Positions 16,703 through 25,041 of a stretch of DNA of 64,000 nt are shown here, piece after piece; within the stretch, counting starts at the first letter, position 1; the number at the start of each line of letters is the position of its first letter. The stretch is taken from the NCBI RefSeq assembly GCF_031177825.1, contig NZ_JAPSKE010000001.1, forward strand, positions 248,001 to 312,000, read 5' to 3'. The DNA comes from Paenibacillus sp. (lineage in GTDB: Bacteria; Bacillota; Bacilli; Paenibacillales; YIM-B00363). The position numbers were made by a program, and so were the translations under genes. Below the pieces are notes generated by a model. It was given only the letters and a program-made list of their open reading frames with translations, was not told where the DNA came from and ran no database searches.

Positions 16703-17530
16703 TTACTCTCCCAACGAGACGCCGCTCCATATCATTCGCACGCCGAGCAGCGCCATTGCGACTCGCATTACCCACAGAAGCGCGTTCCCGCTTAATCGAT
16801 TGGCGATCGCGGCGCCCCATCGGCCGCCGATCCAGGCGCCCGGCGCGAGGAATAAAGCGCTGAACCAGTCGATCTCGCCATAGAGCATATGGCCAAGGCT
16901 GCCCGTGATCGAGCTTAAGAAGATGACGAACATCGATGTGGCCGTGGCGAGATGCGCGGGGTAGGCGAAGAGCAGGATCATGAGCGGCACGAACAACGAT
17001 CCGCCGCCGATGCCGAACAGGCCGGATACGAAACCGACGCCAAAGCCGACAAGAAGAGCCAGCGATAGGTTGTATCCATAATGATGCGTAATACCCGCTG
17101 CATCCGTGTAAGATCTACGATATTTCCAGGAGATCGGCAACGGCCTCAAGCGGCTCTTCAGCAAGAGCAGTGCGGACACGAACAAAATAAAGCAGCCGAA
17201 GCCGATCCGGAACGGGCCGGGCGCGATCAGTCCCGTGAACGAAGCGCCGAATAACGCTGCAGGACCGCTGCTGGCGAAGAATAGCAAGCCGCTCCGAACG
17301 TCCACCTTCTTCTGCTTATGGAATGCGAGCGTCGACGACAGCGCGGTGACGACCAACACGACCATGGACGTTCCGACGGCCGATGCGGTGGAGATGCCCT
17401 GATGCAAGAGGATAGGATCCAAGTACAAAAGAGCCGGGATGATAATAATACCTCCGCCTAAGCCCACGATACTGCCGAACGTCGACGCGAGGATGCCGAT
17501 CGACAACAATAATAAAATCGTAGCGATCAT
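16703..17530 (-). CDS. TauE/SafE family sulfite exporter-like membrane protein
   Basis: A 275-residue integral membrane protein with about eight predicted segments and two halves each carrying a G-x-G-G-G motif ([14 protein letters not shown] near 22 and [13 protein letters not shown] near 182), diagnostic for TauE/SafE transporters of sulfonates or anions. I start it at ATG 17530 because that ATG overlaps the stop of the esterase gene (ATGA); ATG 17545 is also in frame. Confidence 0.88.
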   Translation of the reverse strand: MIATILLLLSIGILASTFGSIVGLGGGIIIIPALLYLDPILLHQGISTASAVGTSMVVLVVTALSSTLAFHKQKKVDVRSGLLFFASSGPAALFGASFTGLIAPGPFRIGFGCFILFVSALLLLKSRLRPLPISWKYRRSYTDAAGITHHYGYNLSLALLVGFGVGFVSGLFGIGGGSLFVPLMILLFAYPAHLATATSMFVIFLSSITGSLGHMLYGEIDWFSALFLAPGAWIGGRWGAAIANRLSGNALLWVMRVAMALLGVRMIWSGVSLGE

Positions 17531-18273
17531 GGCAGCGGCAACCATTGGATCACGCGTTCGATGTTCCGATCCCAGTAGGCCCATTCGTGATCTCCCGCTT
17601 CCTCGCGGTAAGACAGTTCGCAGCCGAGTTCCTCGGCGTGCGCACGAAACCGTACATTATCTTGATACAGGAAATCCTCCGTGCCGCAGCACTGATACAG
17701 CTTCGGCAGCGTCGCTCCCTCTTCGACCCTCTTTCGCGCCAAGGCGAAGAGGTCGTCGTCGCTGCCCCGAATGCGGCTGCGTTTCCCGAAGATCAGCTTC
17801 ATGTCCGCTTCGCGAATGTCCCACATGCGATGTACATCGAGCGCTCCAGACAAGCTCGCCGCCGCGGCGAACCGATCGGGATGGCGCAGCGCCAGCTTGA
17901 AGGCGCCGTAGCCGCCCATCGACAATCCGGCGACGAAACGCCCCTCCCTACGCTCGGCGATCGGGAAGAACGATTGCGCCGTCTCCGGCAGCTCCTCGCT
18001 CACGAACGTCCAATAGTTCGGGCCGTACGCCATATCCGTATAATAGCTGCGATTGACGGCCGGCATGACGACCGCGAGGTTTCTCGCCTCGGCGTACCGT
18101 TCCACCGACGTGCGTCGAAGCCATATCGTATGGTCGTCCGAGTTGCCGTGAAGCAGGTAGAGCACCGGGTGCCCTCCTTCCGGCGGCCGCCCTCGGCGCT
18201 GCGGCAGGATCACGTTCATCGTCGCTTGCACGCCGAGCGTTTCGGCGAAAAACTGACATTGAAACAATGCCAT
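17527..18273 (-). CDS. Alpha/beta hydrolase, esterase D / tributyrin-esterase-like
   Basis: A 248-residue serine hydrolase. The oxyanion strand is [11 protein letters not shown] (37-47), the nucleophile elbow [10 protein letters not shown] near 117 and the C-terminal His in [13 protein letters not shown] near 227. This layout fits the putative esterase (EstA/FrmB-like) family that cleaves short-chain esters or S-formylglutathione-like thioesters. It is coupled to the TauE gene by a 4-nt overlap and follows the tautomerase gene by 15 nt. Confidence 0.88.
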   Translation of the reverse strand: MALFQCQFFAETLGVQATMNVILPQRRGRPPEGGHPVLYLLHGNSDDHTIWLRRTSVERYAEARNLAVVMPAVNRSYYTDMAYGPNYWTFVSEELPETAQSFFPIAERREGRFVAGLSMGGYGAFKLALRHPDRFAAAASLSGALDVHRMWDIREADMKLIFGKRSRIRGSDDDLFALARKRVEEGATLPKLYQCCGTEDFLYQDNVRFRAHAEELGCELSYREEAGDHEWAYWDRNIERVIQWLPLP

Positions 18274-18288
18274 AGGAACCCTCCTTTC

Positions 18289-18504
18289 TCAGGAATCTTG
18301 GCCGGCAGCGCCTTGTTTTCGAAAATCGTCCGTTAAAATCCCAGAAAATCCCCAAATTTCGTCCTCGATCTCTTGGATCACGATATGGGTATGTTCCGGC
18401 TTCTTCCCCAACACGCGAACGAGCGTCTCCGTAAACTCCTTAACGACTTGAGCCTTTTGCTCGCGAGTCGCGCCTTTCGTAATTTGCAGGTTGATATAAG
18501 GCAT
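18289..18504 (-). CDS. 4-oxalocrotonate tautomerase family protein
   Basis: A 71-residue small tautomerase. After Met removal Pro-1 (MPYINLQI) is the general base, and the following TREQKAQVVKEFTETLVRVLGK helix and VIQEIEDEIWG strand match 4-OT subunits, which form hexamers. Arg at position 11 of the mature enzyme is not obvious, so the substrate may differ. It is first in a tautomerase-esterase-exporter operon. Confidence 0.9.
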   Translation of the reverse strand: MPYINLQITKGATREQKAQVVKEFTETLVRVLGKKPEHTHIVIQEIEDEIWGFSGILTDDFRKQGAAGQDS

Positions 18505-18532
18505 CGATAACGCTCCTTAATCCCACAGGATT

Positions 18533-18637
18533 TTACAATAGTCTGCTCTCCATCTCGAAAATAGTCAATGCGCGTTCAGCGTTTTTTCGCGTGATGTCGA
18601 TCGCCGCGTTCAGCGTGACGGTGGCGATTCCATTCAT
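18533..18637 (-). pseudogene. Truncated 1-phosphofructokinase/PfkB-type kinase start
   Basis: A 34-codon frame whose first 14 residues (MNGIATVTLNAAID) match the N-terminus of the 1-phosphofructokinase/PfkB family (xxITVTLNxAID), after which similarity stops and a TAA follows 20 codons later. It retains a good ribosome binding site (GGAGGG, 6 nt) and its ATG overlaps the TGA of the upstream membrane-thioredoxin gene. A 12-bp direct repeat CGCGTTCAGCGT occurs at 18571 and 18605. Either a deletion remnant or a coincidental small ORF. Confidence 0.45.
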
Positions 18638-19710
18638 GGCCGCTCCCTCCTATCGGCGGTCGAGGACGACAGCAGCCGCTCGACCTCTTCCGCCATCGCC
18701 CGATAATGCATCGCGCCTTCGTATCGCCCGACGATGACGCCGTCCGCGTCGATCGCGAACGACGTCGGATACGCGCGGACGCGGAACGCGCGTTGCGCCT
18801 CCCCGCTCGCATCCGATACGGCGGGCATCGTGAGCCCGCGCTCCGCGAGGTAGCGTCCCCCAGCTTCGGAGCGGGTTTCCGTCGTCGTCATGTTGACGGC
18901 GAGCACGACGACGCCCCGCGGATCGAACGCCTCGTGCAGCCGCTGCAAGGAGGGCATCTCCGCGCGGCACGGCGGACACCAGCTCGCCCAGAAGTTCACG
19001 AACACGGGACGTCCGCGGTAAGCGGACAGCGTCGAGCTCGTGCCGTCCGGCAGCGTCAGCTCGACGTCCGGCGCGAGCTGCCCGGCCGCGGAACCGACGC
19101 CGGCGGACGCTTCGCGCTCCCGCGCCTCGTAGACGTGCGCCGCTTCCGCCGCGACGCCGAGCAGCAGCGCCGCCGCGACGACCCAGACCGCCGATTCGCT
19201 CGCGGCCTTGCGAACCGTCTCCGCACGGCGCCAGGCTTGCCGAACCGCGAACCAGACGCCGGTCGCGAGCGCGCCTGCCGCCGCGGTCGCAGGGGCGAAT
19301 TCGGGCCGCCCGAGCGCCGCGTAGCCGAGCTGCATCGCGAGCGCGCCCGATGCGGCGTACAACGCCAGCGCCGCCGCGCCCGACGCGAGCAGACGCGAGG
19401 AGGCGCGCCAGCGCAGCGCTACGTAAACGACGGCGATCCCGGTCGCCGCGTACCGCCCCGTCGTTCCGCCTTCGAGATACAAGAGCGATGACGGCGCGGC
19501 GAGAACGCCTTGCGGATCGAGCCAGAGAAGGGACGTTTTCCAAACGAGAAGCCAGAGGATGCCGCCTCCGAGCAAGTCGGAACGGATGCGGTCCTTCGCC
19601 TCCCCGCCGATGCCGGACGCGCGGACGACCGAATAGCCGGCCGCGCCGAACGCCAGCAGCAGGAGCAACGGACCGTTCAGGCTGAGCGGCCCGAGTTGCA
19701 AAATAAACAA
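18634..19710 (-). CDS. Polytopic membrane protein fused to TlpA-like thioredoxin domain
   Basis: A 358-residue protein. The first ~215 residues hold about six hydrophobic segments, starting ILQLGPLSLNGPLLLLLAFG as in Lgt/DsbD-like membrane modules; the last ~150 form a TlpA/ResA-type thioredoxin domain with FWASWCPPCRAEMP (CPPC near 245) and cis-Pro in RAYPTSFAID. It should face the cell exterior and reduce extracytoplasmic disulfides. I start at TTG 19710 because GAGAGGG lies 6 nt upstream; TTG 19725 has no such site. The membrane part may relay electrons, but no Cys pair is evident there. Confidence 0.8.
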   Translation of the reverse strand: MFILQLGPLSLNGPLLLLLAFGAAGYSVVRASGIGGEAKDRIRSDLLGGGILWLLVWKTSLLWLDPQGVLAAPSSLLYLEGGTTGRYAATGIAVVYVALRWRASSRLLASGAAALALYAASGALAMQLGYAALGRPEFAPATAAAGALATGVWFAVRQAWRRAETVRKAASESAVWVVAAALLLGVAAEAAHVYEAREREASAGVGSAAGQLAPDVELTLPDGTSSTLSAYRGRPVFVNFWASWCPPCRAEMPSLQRLHEAFDPRGVVVLAVNMTTTETRSEAGGRYLAERGLTMPAVSDASGEAQRAFRVRAYPTSFAIDADGVIVGRYEGAMHYRAMAEEVERLLSSSTADRRERP

Positions 19711-19820
19711 GGAAATCCCTCTCAATTCATAACCTGATTTCTTCGATAATATGGTATAGTACTAATTATTGTTTAGTGGCGTTGTTTCGTCCCCGCATCA
19801 GTGAAAGGTTAGGGAAATGG

Positions 19821-21128
19821 ATGGACATTACGAAGCTCTCGAAGCTCTATATCGATACAACCGACGATTTACTGTTTTTAGTGCGCGCGACCGGCTCGGC
19901 TCCTTACGAGTTCCGTTTCGAATCCGTCAACGCCGCGTACTTGCGTCATACCGGCCTGACGGAGGCGATAATCGGCCGCACGATTCAGGAGACGCTGCCG
20001 CGGGACGTCGTCGACTTCGTGCAAGACAAGTTTACGGAGGCCGTCGACTGCCGCCGCACCATCCTGTACGAGGAACCGGTCACCTTCCTCGGCAACGAAC
20101 GCATCGTCGAGACGACGCTGACGCCGTTCTTCGACGCCGCCTCCGGTCGGCCGGAATCGCTGCTCGGCGTCACCCGAGACATTACGGAGCGCAAGCGGAC
20201 CGAACGGTTCATCCGGGAGAGCGAGGAGCGGTACCGCACGCTCGTGCATCTGTCTCCGGACGCGATCTTCATCCACGACGAAGGCGAGATCGTCTTCTGC
20301 AACGAAGCGTGCGCTCGTCTCGTGCAAGCCGATCATCCGGACGAGCTGCTAGGCACGAATTTGTTCGACTACTTGATGCCCGACGCGCAACGCAAGATGG
20401 AGTTGTTGATGCAGCGCATCTACGGCATGGGGTCCGGCGAGCTCCCCGCGTTCGAGACGAAGCTCGTTCGTAGGAAAACACGGGAAGTCATCGACGTCGA
20501 AGGCACCGCCGCATTCGTCGAGCATAACAGGAAGAAGCTGCTCCAAGTCGTGCTGCGGAACGTAACCAAGCGCAGCATCGAGAAGGAACGGCTTCAGCGG
20601 CTGTCCCAGCTGGACGGGCTCACGAACATCGCGAACCGGCGATATTTCGACGCGGTAATGATCCGCGAAGTCAATCGCGCGAGGCGCAACAAGCTGCCGA
20701 TCGCCTTGCTGTTGTTCGACATCGACAACTTCAAGCAATATAACGATATGTACGGCCATCTAACCGGAGACGACTGCTTGAAGCGCGTCACCGCGGCGGC
20801 GGGCCGGATGCTGAAGCGGCCGGGCGATCTGCTCGCGCGTTTCGGCGGCGAAGAATTCGCGGTGCTGCTGCCGGAGACGGACGTGTTCGGCGCCGAGATC
20901 GTGGCCGAGCAGCTTCAAACGACCATCGAATCGCTGGCGATCCCCCATCCGCAATCGGACGTACTTCCGGTCGTCACGATCAGCGTCGGCGTCTCCAGCA
21001 TGACGCGCCCGACCTCGGCCGGTATCGTCCCTTTCATCGAGCGGGCGGATCGGGCGCTGTATGCGGCGAAACGCAACGGCAAGAATCGCGTAGAAGTATA
21101 TGATAAGCTTTCGTTCCGTAACGAATAA
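19821..21128 (+). CDS. Diguanylate cyclase with two PAS domains
   Basis: A 435-residue soluble protein. PAS domain 1 spans about 8-120 (ending DITERKRTE), PAS 2 about 122-245, and the GGDEF domain about 270-425. The signature is RFGGEEF, with the inhibitory I-site R-x-x-D (RPGD) five residues before it, so an active, feedback-inhibited c-di-GMP synthase is predicted. The FDIDNFKQYND motif is intact. ATG 19821 is chosen from AGGG upstream; an in-frame ATG at 19776 is possible. No transmembrane segment, so it senses a cytoplasmic cue. Confidence 0.9.
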   Translation: MDITKLSKLYIDTTDDLLFLVRATGSAPYEFRFESVNAAYLRHTGLTEAIIGRTIQETLPRDVVDFVQDKFTEAVDCRRTILYEEPVTFLGNERIVETTLTPFFDAASGRPESLLGVTRDITERKRTERFIRESEERYRTLVHLSPDAIFIHDEGEIVFCNEACARLVQADHPDELLGTNLFDYLMPDAQRKMELLMQRIYGMGSGELPAFETKLVRRKTREVIDVEGTAAFVEHNRKKLLQVVLRNVTKRSIEKERLQRLSQLDGLTNIANRRYFDAVMIREVNRARRNKLPIALLLFDIDNFKQYNDMYGHLTGDDCLKRVTAAAGRMLKRPGDLLARFGGEEFAVLLPETDVFGAEIVAEQLQTTIESLAIPHPQSDVLPVVTISVGVSSMTRPTSAGIVPFIERADRALYAAKRNGKNRVEVYDKLSFRNE

Positions 21129-21162
21129 CCGAAACGCACGACTTCCTGAGGAGGCTTCCCGA

Positions 21163-21357
21163 TTGCAAAAGTATAACTTTTTCCGCCCATTGATCATCTT
21201 GCTCGTCGCCTTCGCCACGAACAATCTCGCGAAACTCGTCTGCGCCGCCTTCGGCGTCGATCCGGAGACGACGGAGAGCATCGCCATCGGCGCGATGGTG
21301 CTCGCGGCGCTGTTTACGTACACGCGCCTCAATCGGAACCGCGCGAACAAGAAGTAG
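21163..21357 (+). CDS. Small two-helix membrane protein
   Basis: A 64-residue protein starting at TTG 21163, 8 nt after AGGAGG. It has two hydrophobic stretches (FFRPLIILLVAFATNNLAKLV and ESIAIGAMVLAALFTY) with a basic tail RNRANKK. It lies 34 nt downstream of the diguanylate cyclase gene on the same strand and may be cotranscribed with it. I do not recognise the family. Confidence 0.65.
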   Translation: MQKYNFFRPLIILLVAFATNNLAKLVCAAFGVDPETTESIAIGAMVLAALFTYTRLNRNRANKK

Positions 21358-21369
21358 TCTCTACCCTGG

Positions 21370-22005
21370 CTACAGACCGAGCCCGCGCGCGAGCAGCTTG
21401 CGAAGCGTCGAGGCGACGGCTTCCCCGCGCAACGCCTCTTCGTTGTGCGCCGGCGTGTAACAAGCGACGAAGCCTCGGCCGAACGCGTGAGACCAGCCTG
21501 CGATCGAATCGCCGTCCACGGAGGACGATCGCAGGAAGACGTGCGTGTTCGCTTCGTCGCACGCGACGAAGTAATGCTCGTCGTACAATTCGTAAGCGGC
21601 TTCGTCCGCCGCCGTCGGAACGTAACGCACCTGCTGATGCAGCGCCGGATGGAATTCGAAATACCCTCGAAGCATCTTCACGTAAGGCCCCTCAGGATCG
21701 TAACTCGCCAGACCGGAATGCCACGCGAGCCAGCTCCCTCCCGCTTCAACGTAGGCCGACGCTTTCCGTTGCAGCGCTTCGCTCATCCAGCGACGCGGCT
21801 CGTCCGCGTTCGGATCGACGCGATCCTCCTTGAACAAGACGACCATCCCGGGACCTTCCTCCAACGCCGCTTCGAATCCCGTTTCCTCGACGAACTGCAA
21901 TCGTACGTCATCCAGGCCGGCCGCAGCGCGGCGAAGCGCCGCTTCCGCCCACGACGCGCGATGATAATAGTCTCCTACCAGGGCGACTACGGTTTTCTTT
22001 GTCAT
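21370..22005 (-). CDS. ThuA-like domain protein
   Basis: A 211-residue class-I glutamine-amidotransferase-like protein. VALVGDYYHRASW at the N-terminus, WLAWHSGLASYDP near 93 and the C-terminal YTPAHNEEAL fit ThuA-type proteins, which act in sugar metabolism and lack the amidotransferase Cys. The start at ATG 22005 overlaps the stop of the VOC gene (ATGA), so translation is coupled. Confidence 0.82.
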   Translation of the reverse strand: MTKKTVVALVGDYYHRASWAEAALRRAAAGLDDVRLQFVEETGFEAALEEGPGMVVLFKEDRVDPNADEPRRWMSEALQRKASAYVEAGGSWLAWHSGLASYDPEGPYVKMLRGYFEFHPALHQQVRYVPTAADEAAYELYDEHYFVACDEANTHVFLRSSSVDGDSIAGWSHAFGRGFVACYTPAHNEEALRGEAVASTLRKLLARGLGL

Positions 22006-22409
22006 TCGTTCTTGTCGCCTTCCTCCCGCGAGGGAATTTTGCTGTTGAATTCCAGAACGTTGCCGTCCGGATCCGTCGTGAACAACTGGTGCCACCCCGT
22101 GATGCTCCGAGGGCGATCGTCGAACGGCCAGCCGGCCGCCTCGAGGCGGGCTCTCACTTCCGAGGCGTCGCGCACGCGAACGGCGAAGTGGCCGTCTTTC
22201 GAATCGATCGCGGAGGCGCCTCGCAGCGTCTTGGCCTCGTCATGCACGATCAGATGCAGCTGATCCGCCCCGAGCGCATACCACGCGCCGGGGAACGGAA
22301 AGGCGGGACGGCTGTCCAATTCCTCGAGTCCGAGCACGCCGCCGTAGAATCGTCTGGCCCGTTCCAGATCGACGACGACGACCGCGACATGGTGCAGCGC
22401 TTCATACAT
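22002..22409 (-). CDS. VOC family protein (glyoxalase/dioxygenase fold)
   Basis: A 135-residue vicinal-oxygen-chelate protein. ALHHVAVVVVDLERARRFYGG at the N-terminus supplies the first metal His; HLIVHDE, HFAVRVRDA and DPDGNVLEFNS supply the other strand ends and the terminal Glu. GGGGAGG precedes ATG 22409. Coupled to the ThuA-like gene by a 4-nt overlap. The substrate is unknown. Confidence 0.88.
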   Translation of the reverse strand: MYEALHHVAVVVVDLERARRFYGGVLGLEELDSRPAFPFPGAWYALGADQLHLIVHDEAKTLRGASAIDSKDGHFAVRVRDASEVRARLEAAGWPFDDRPRSITGWHQLFTTDPDGNVLEFNSKIPSREEGDKNE

Positions 22410-22533
22410 GGTTCGTTCCTCCCCAGATTCCGAGTGCAACGCTTCCATTGTAGCATAGAACGACCGGAGACTCCTTCGGAACATGCCGAAACAACCCGCC
22501 CCGCCGAATCGGCGAAACCGGTTGCACCTCTCA

Positions 22534-23442
22534 TTATCGGCGCTCCGGAACGATCAACGAGAGCCCTCGCGGAACGAGCGTCAGCTCGGAAGCGAACGGT
22601 TCGGCGGTTTCGCCGTCCACGTGGCAGGCCAGCGCGCGATCGCTCTTCAAACTCAGGCGCTCGCCGCGCAGCATTGTAACGTATGGCAACGAGACATGCG
22701 CGCCGCGGTAGATGAGCGGGAAGTGGCGCAGCAGCCGCAGCCGCCCGAGGCCGTGCACGACGCACACGTCCATGACGCCGTCCGTCGCGGACGCGCCGGG
22801 ACAAATATGCATTCCGCCGCCGAGATACGGCAAATTCGCCGCGACGACGAGCCATACGTTGTCGAAGTCGTACGATCGGCCGTCCAGCGCGACGTGGACC
22901 CGCGCGGGGCGGTATGCGCCGAGCGCCGCCAATACGATCATACCGTAGGAGACGGCGCCCAGCCCGATCTTATTCATCCACCGCTTCCATGGAGAGCCGT
23001 TCGACCTAGCGGCCACTTCTCCGTCGAAGCCGGAGCCGAACGAATTGACGAAGACGCGCCCGCCTGCGCGGCCGACGTCGATCTCGAGCCGCTCCCCGCG
23101 TACGAGCGCCTCGACCGCCTCGCCCGGCTCCGAAGGCAATCCCATGGCCCGCGCGAAATCGTTGCCCGAGCCGGCGCCGATATGCCCGAGCGCAGCGCCG
23201 CTGCCGAGCAGCCCCGCCGCGACCTCGTTCACCGTGCCGTCGCCTCCGATCGCCGTGATCGAGTCGTACGCCCGCTCCCGGACCATCCGCTGCGCGAGCG
23301 CCGTCGCGTGGCCGGACGCTTCCGTTCGGAAGGCGTCGTACGGCACGCCCCGCGCCGAAAGCTCCCTTTCGACCGCGGCCCAAACCTTCGCCCCTCGCCC
23401 GTTGCCGGAAGCGGCGTTGACGATAAACCCCAGCCTACCCAT
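22534..23442 (-). CDS. YegS/BmrU-type lipid (diacylglycerol-like) kinase
   Basis: A 302-residue lipid kinase of the DAGK catalytic family. FIVNAASGNGRG (6-17) and the nucleotide-binding GGDGTVNEVAAGLL near 65-78 are diagnostic, followed by GSGNDFAR and the C-terminal YVTMLRGERLSL segment. It probably phosphorylates a membrane diacylglycerol-type lipid. GGAGG lies 10 nt before ATG 23442. It follows cheX by 26 nt and so is probably expressed under the upstream c-di-GMP riboswitch. Confidence 0.88.
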   Translation of the reverse strand: MGRLGFIVNAASGNGRGAKVWAAVERELSARGVPYDAFRTEASGHATALAQRMVRERAYDSITAIGGDGTVNEVAAGLLGSGAALGHIGAGSGNDFARAMGLPSEPGEAVEALVRGERLEIDVGRAGGRVFVNSFGSGFDGEVAARSNGSPWKRWMNKIGLGAVSYGMIVLAALGAYRPARVHVALDGRSYDFDNVWLVVAANLPYLGGGMHICPGASATDGVMDVCVVHGLGRLRLLRHFPLIYRGAHVSLPYVTMLRGERLSLKSDRALACHVDGETAEPFASELTLVPRGLSLIVPERR

Positions 23443-23468
23443 GGGCAGCGTTCCTCCGTGCTTCAACG

Positions 23469-23918
23469 TCAGACGAGAATATTGATATCGAAGTCTCCGA
23501 TCCGCTCGACCGATAACGGGATGCTGACAGCCTTCTTGCCCCAATCGATCGCGCCGTCGCCGACGAGGCTCGGCGGCGTAATGTCGACGGCGATGCCGTT
23601 GTGATACAGCATCGTGCTGGCGTTGCCGCTGATCATATTGCCCAGCTCCGCGACGGCGCTCCGGCACATGTCGTCGAGTTCCGTGACCGTGTAGCCGCCG
23701 AGCATCGCCGACACGATATTCATCGCCATCGTGTCGGGGAAGCCGAACATAATCTCCTTCTCCATCTGGCCGTGTATGCGAATCTTGAGCCATACGTAAT
23801 TATCCGTATATTGCATCTGCTTCATCTGCAGTTTACCCACGGTCGGCTTCACTTGAATGATCGTCTCGAAGACTTGTATCGAAGAAGTCAAGAACGGGTT
23901 AATGAGTTCGGCCTGCAT
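23469..23918 (-). CDS. cheX: CheX-like chemotaxis phosphatase
   Basis: A 149-residue single-domain protein. The catalytic E-x-x-N of CheC/CheX/FliY phosphatases is in SAVAELGNMISGNAS (about 90-104), followed by the VDITPPSLVG strand as in Thermotoga CheX. Such proteins hydrolyse CheY-P. The start at ATG 23918 follows AGAGGGGGAG. No chemotaxis genes flank it; instead a c-di-GMP-I riboswitch and terminator lie directly upstream and a lipid kinase downstream. Confidence 0.9.
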   Translation of the reverse strand: MQAELINPFLTSSIQVFETIIQVKPTVGKLQMKQMQYTDNYVWLKIRIHGQMEKEIMFGFPDTMAMNIVSAMLGGYTVTELDDMCRSAVAELGNMISGNASTMLYHNGIAVDITPPSLVGDGAIDWGKKAVSIPLSVERIGDFDINILV

Positions 23919-23952
23919 GAAGATATCTCCCCCTCTTTGTCCATTTTCGCAA

Positions 23953-23980
23953 CAAAAAAAACGCCCGAATCGACGGGCGT
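23953..23980 (-). terminator. Riboswitch-associated intrinsic terminator
   Basis: ACGCCCG and CGGGCGT arms (23961-23967 and 23974-23980) are followed on the minus strand by eight T residues. It lies between the c-di-GMP aptamer and the cheX ribosome binding site, so it is the likely expression platform. Confidence 0.85.
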
Positions 23981-24004
23981 TCATTCGAGAACGAACGAAA
24001 CGTC

Positions 24005-24092
24005 TCCGCAATTTCGGTAACCCAGCTGCCTTAGCTCAGCCTTAGGCCTGTGGCTTTGCGCCCCTACCTTTCGATAGGTTTGCCTTTTCGAT
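24005..24092 (-). promoter_or_regulatory. c-di-GMP-I (GEMM) riboswitch aptamer
   Basis: Read on the minus strand, the segment contains the conserved GEMM-I elements in order: GGCAAACC, a GAAA tetraloop-closing stem, GGGGCGCAAAGCCAC, AGGCCTAAGGC, a second variable stem, and GCAGCTGGGTTACCGA. The GNRA tetraloop and its receptor-like stem are both present. It precedes an intrinsic terminator and cheX, so c-di-GMP should control read-through into cheX and the lipid kinase gene. Confidence 0.93.
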
Positions 24093-24116
24093 TTAGAAGA
24101 CTTGTAATATGGGCTT

Positions 24117-24144
24117 ATTCTACCATACAGTCCATACTTTGGCA
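24117..24144 (-). promoter_or_regulatory. Candidate promoter of the riboswitch-cheX transcript
   Basis: On the minus strand a -10 TAGAAT (24122-24117) and a weak -35 TGCCAA (24144-24139) are 16 nt apart. Transcription would start about 15-20 nt before the aptamer. The weak -35 keeps this tentative. Confidence 0.35.
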
Positions 24145-24177
24145 CTATAATAATTTAGCTCGCTTACAATTCCCCTT

Positions 24178-25041
24178 TTATTTGTCGATGAGCTGCACGT
24201 CCACGTCGACGAACAGCCGCTGGTTCGGCGTCCCGCGGTAGATCCCCTTCACCGGCACGATATCGAGATAGTCGCGACCGTGTCCGAGCTTGATATACCG
24301 GCCGTCGACGCGGTGATTGTTCGTCGGGTCGAAGCCGAGCCAGCCGGTGCCCGGTATATACGCCTCCACCCATGCGTGGGACGCCTGCTCGAAATCCGCG
24401 GCGCGCGACTGCAGGTCGCCTATGAAGTGATACCCGCTCGCGTACCGCGCCGGAATGCCCGATAGGCGGCATGCGGCGATCATCAAATGCGCGAAGTCTT
24501 GGCAGACGCCGGCGCGCCCCTCGAGCAGCTCCGCGGGCGTCGTGCCGATGCGGGTCGCGTTCGGCCGGTACTCGAACTCCTTGTAAATGCTGGAGACGAG
24601 CTCCATCGTCTGCTCGTAGACGCCTGCGCCCGGCCGCCTACACGACGCCGCGAACGCGGCGACGGCGTCGTTCGCCTCCGTGTAAGGCGTCGGGATCAAA
24701 TACTCGGCGTACTTGTTCTGCACAGCGTCGCTCGCGAGCGCCGCCCAATCCTCCTCGGGGGTCAACACTCGCTTACGCAAGCCGTCGTTGTCGTGCGTGA
24801 CGACCGTCGATTCGGATCGAATGACGAGCTCCCGATGCGAAGCATTGACCGTGAACGCGTGGATCCGGTTGCCGAAGCCGTCCTCGTAGGTAAGGAGCGG
24901 CGCGTTCGGTTCGATCGCGACGGAGTGATGGTAACAGGATTGCCGGTAGTTCGTACGCGGAGCGAGTCGGATTTCATTGACACTGTCCGTGACCGGTTCG
25001 TCGTATCGGTACGTGGTGACGTGACAAATTTTGAACTTCAT
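24178..25041 (-). CDS. Transglutaminase family protein of the CP-ATP-grasp cluster
   Basis: A 287-residue protein with an N-terminal beta domain opening MKFKICHVTTYRYDEPV and a transglutaminase-like core. The catalytic Cys is in AGVCQDFAHLMIAACRLSG near 168, His in HAWVEAYIPGTGWLGFD near 214 and Asp in DPTNN. Such proteins accompany circularly permuted ATP-grasp and alpha-E proteins in a predicted peptide-ligation or amide-handling system. ATG 25041 overlaps the alpha-E stop by 4 nt. Confidence 0.92.
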   Translation of the reverse strand: MKFKICHVTTYRYDEPVTDSVNEIRLAPRTNYRQSCYHHSVAIEPNAPLLTYEDGFGNRIHAFTVNASHRELVIRSESTVVTHDNDGLRKRVLTPEEDWAALASDAVQNKYAEYLIPTPYTEANDAVAAFAASCRRPGAGVYEQTMELVSSIYKEFEYRPNATRIGTTPAELLEGRAGVCQDFAHLMIAACRLSGIPARYASGYHFIGDLQSRAADFEQASHAWVEAYIPGTGWLGFDPTNNHRVDGRYIKLGHGRDYLDIVPVKGIYRGTPNQRLFVDVDVQLIDK

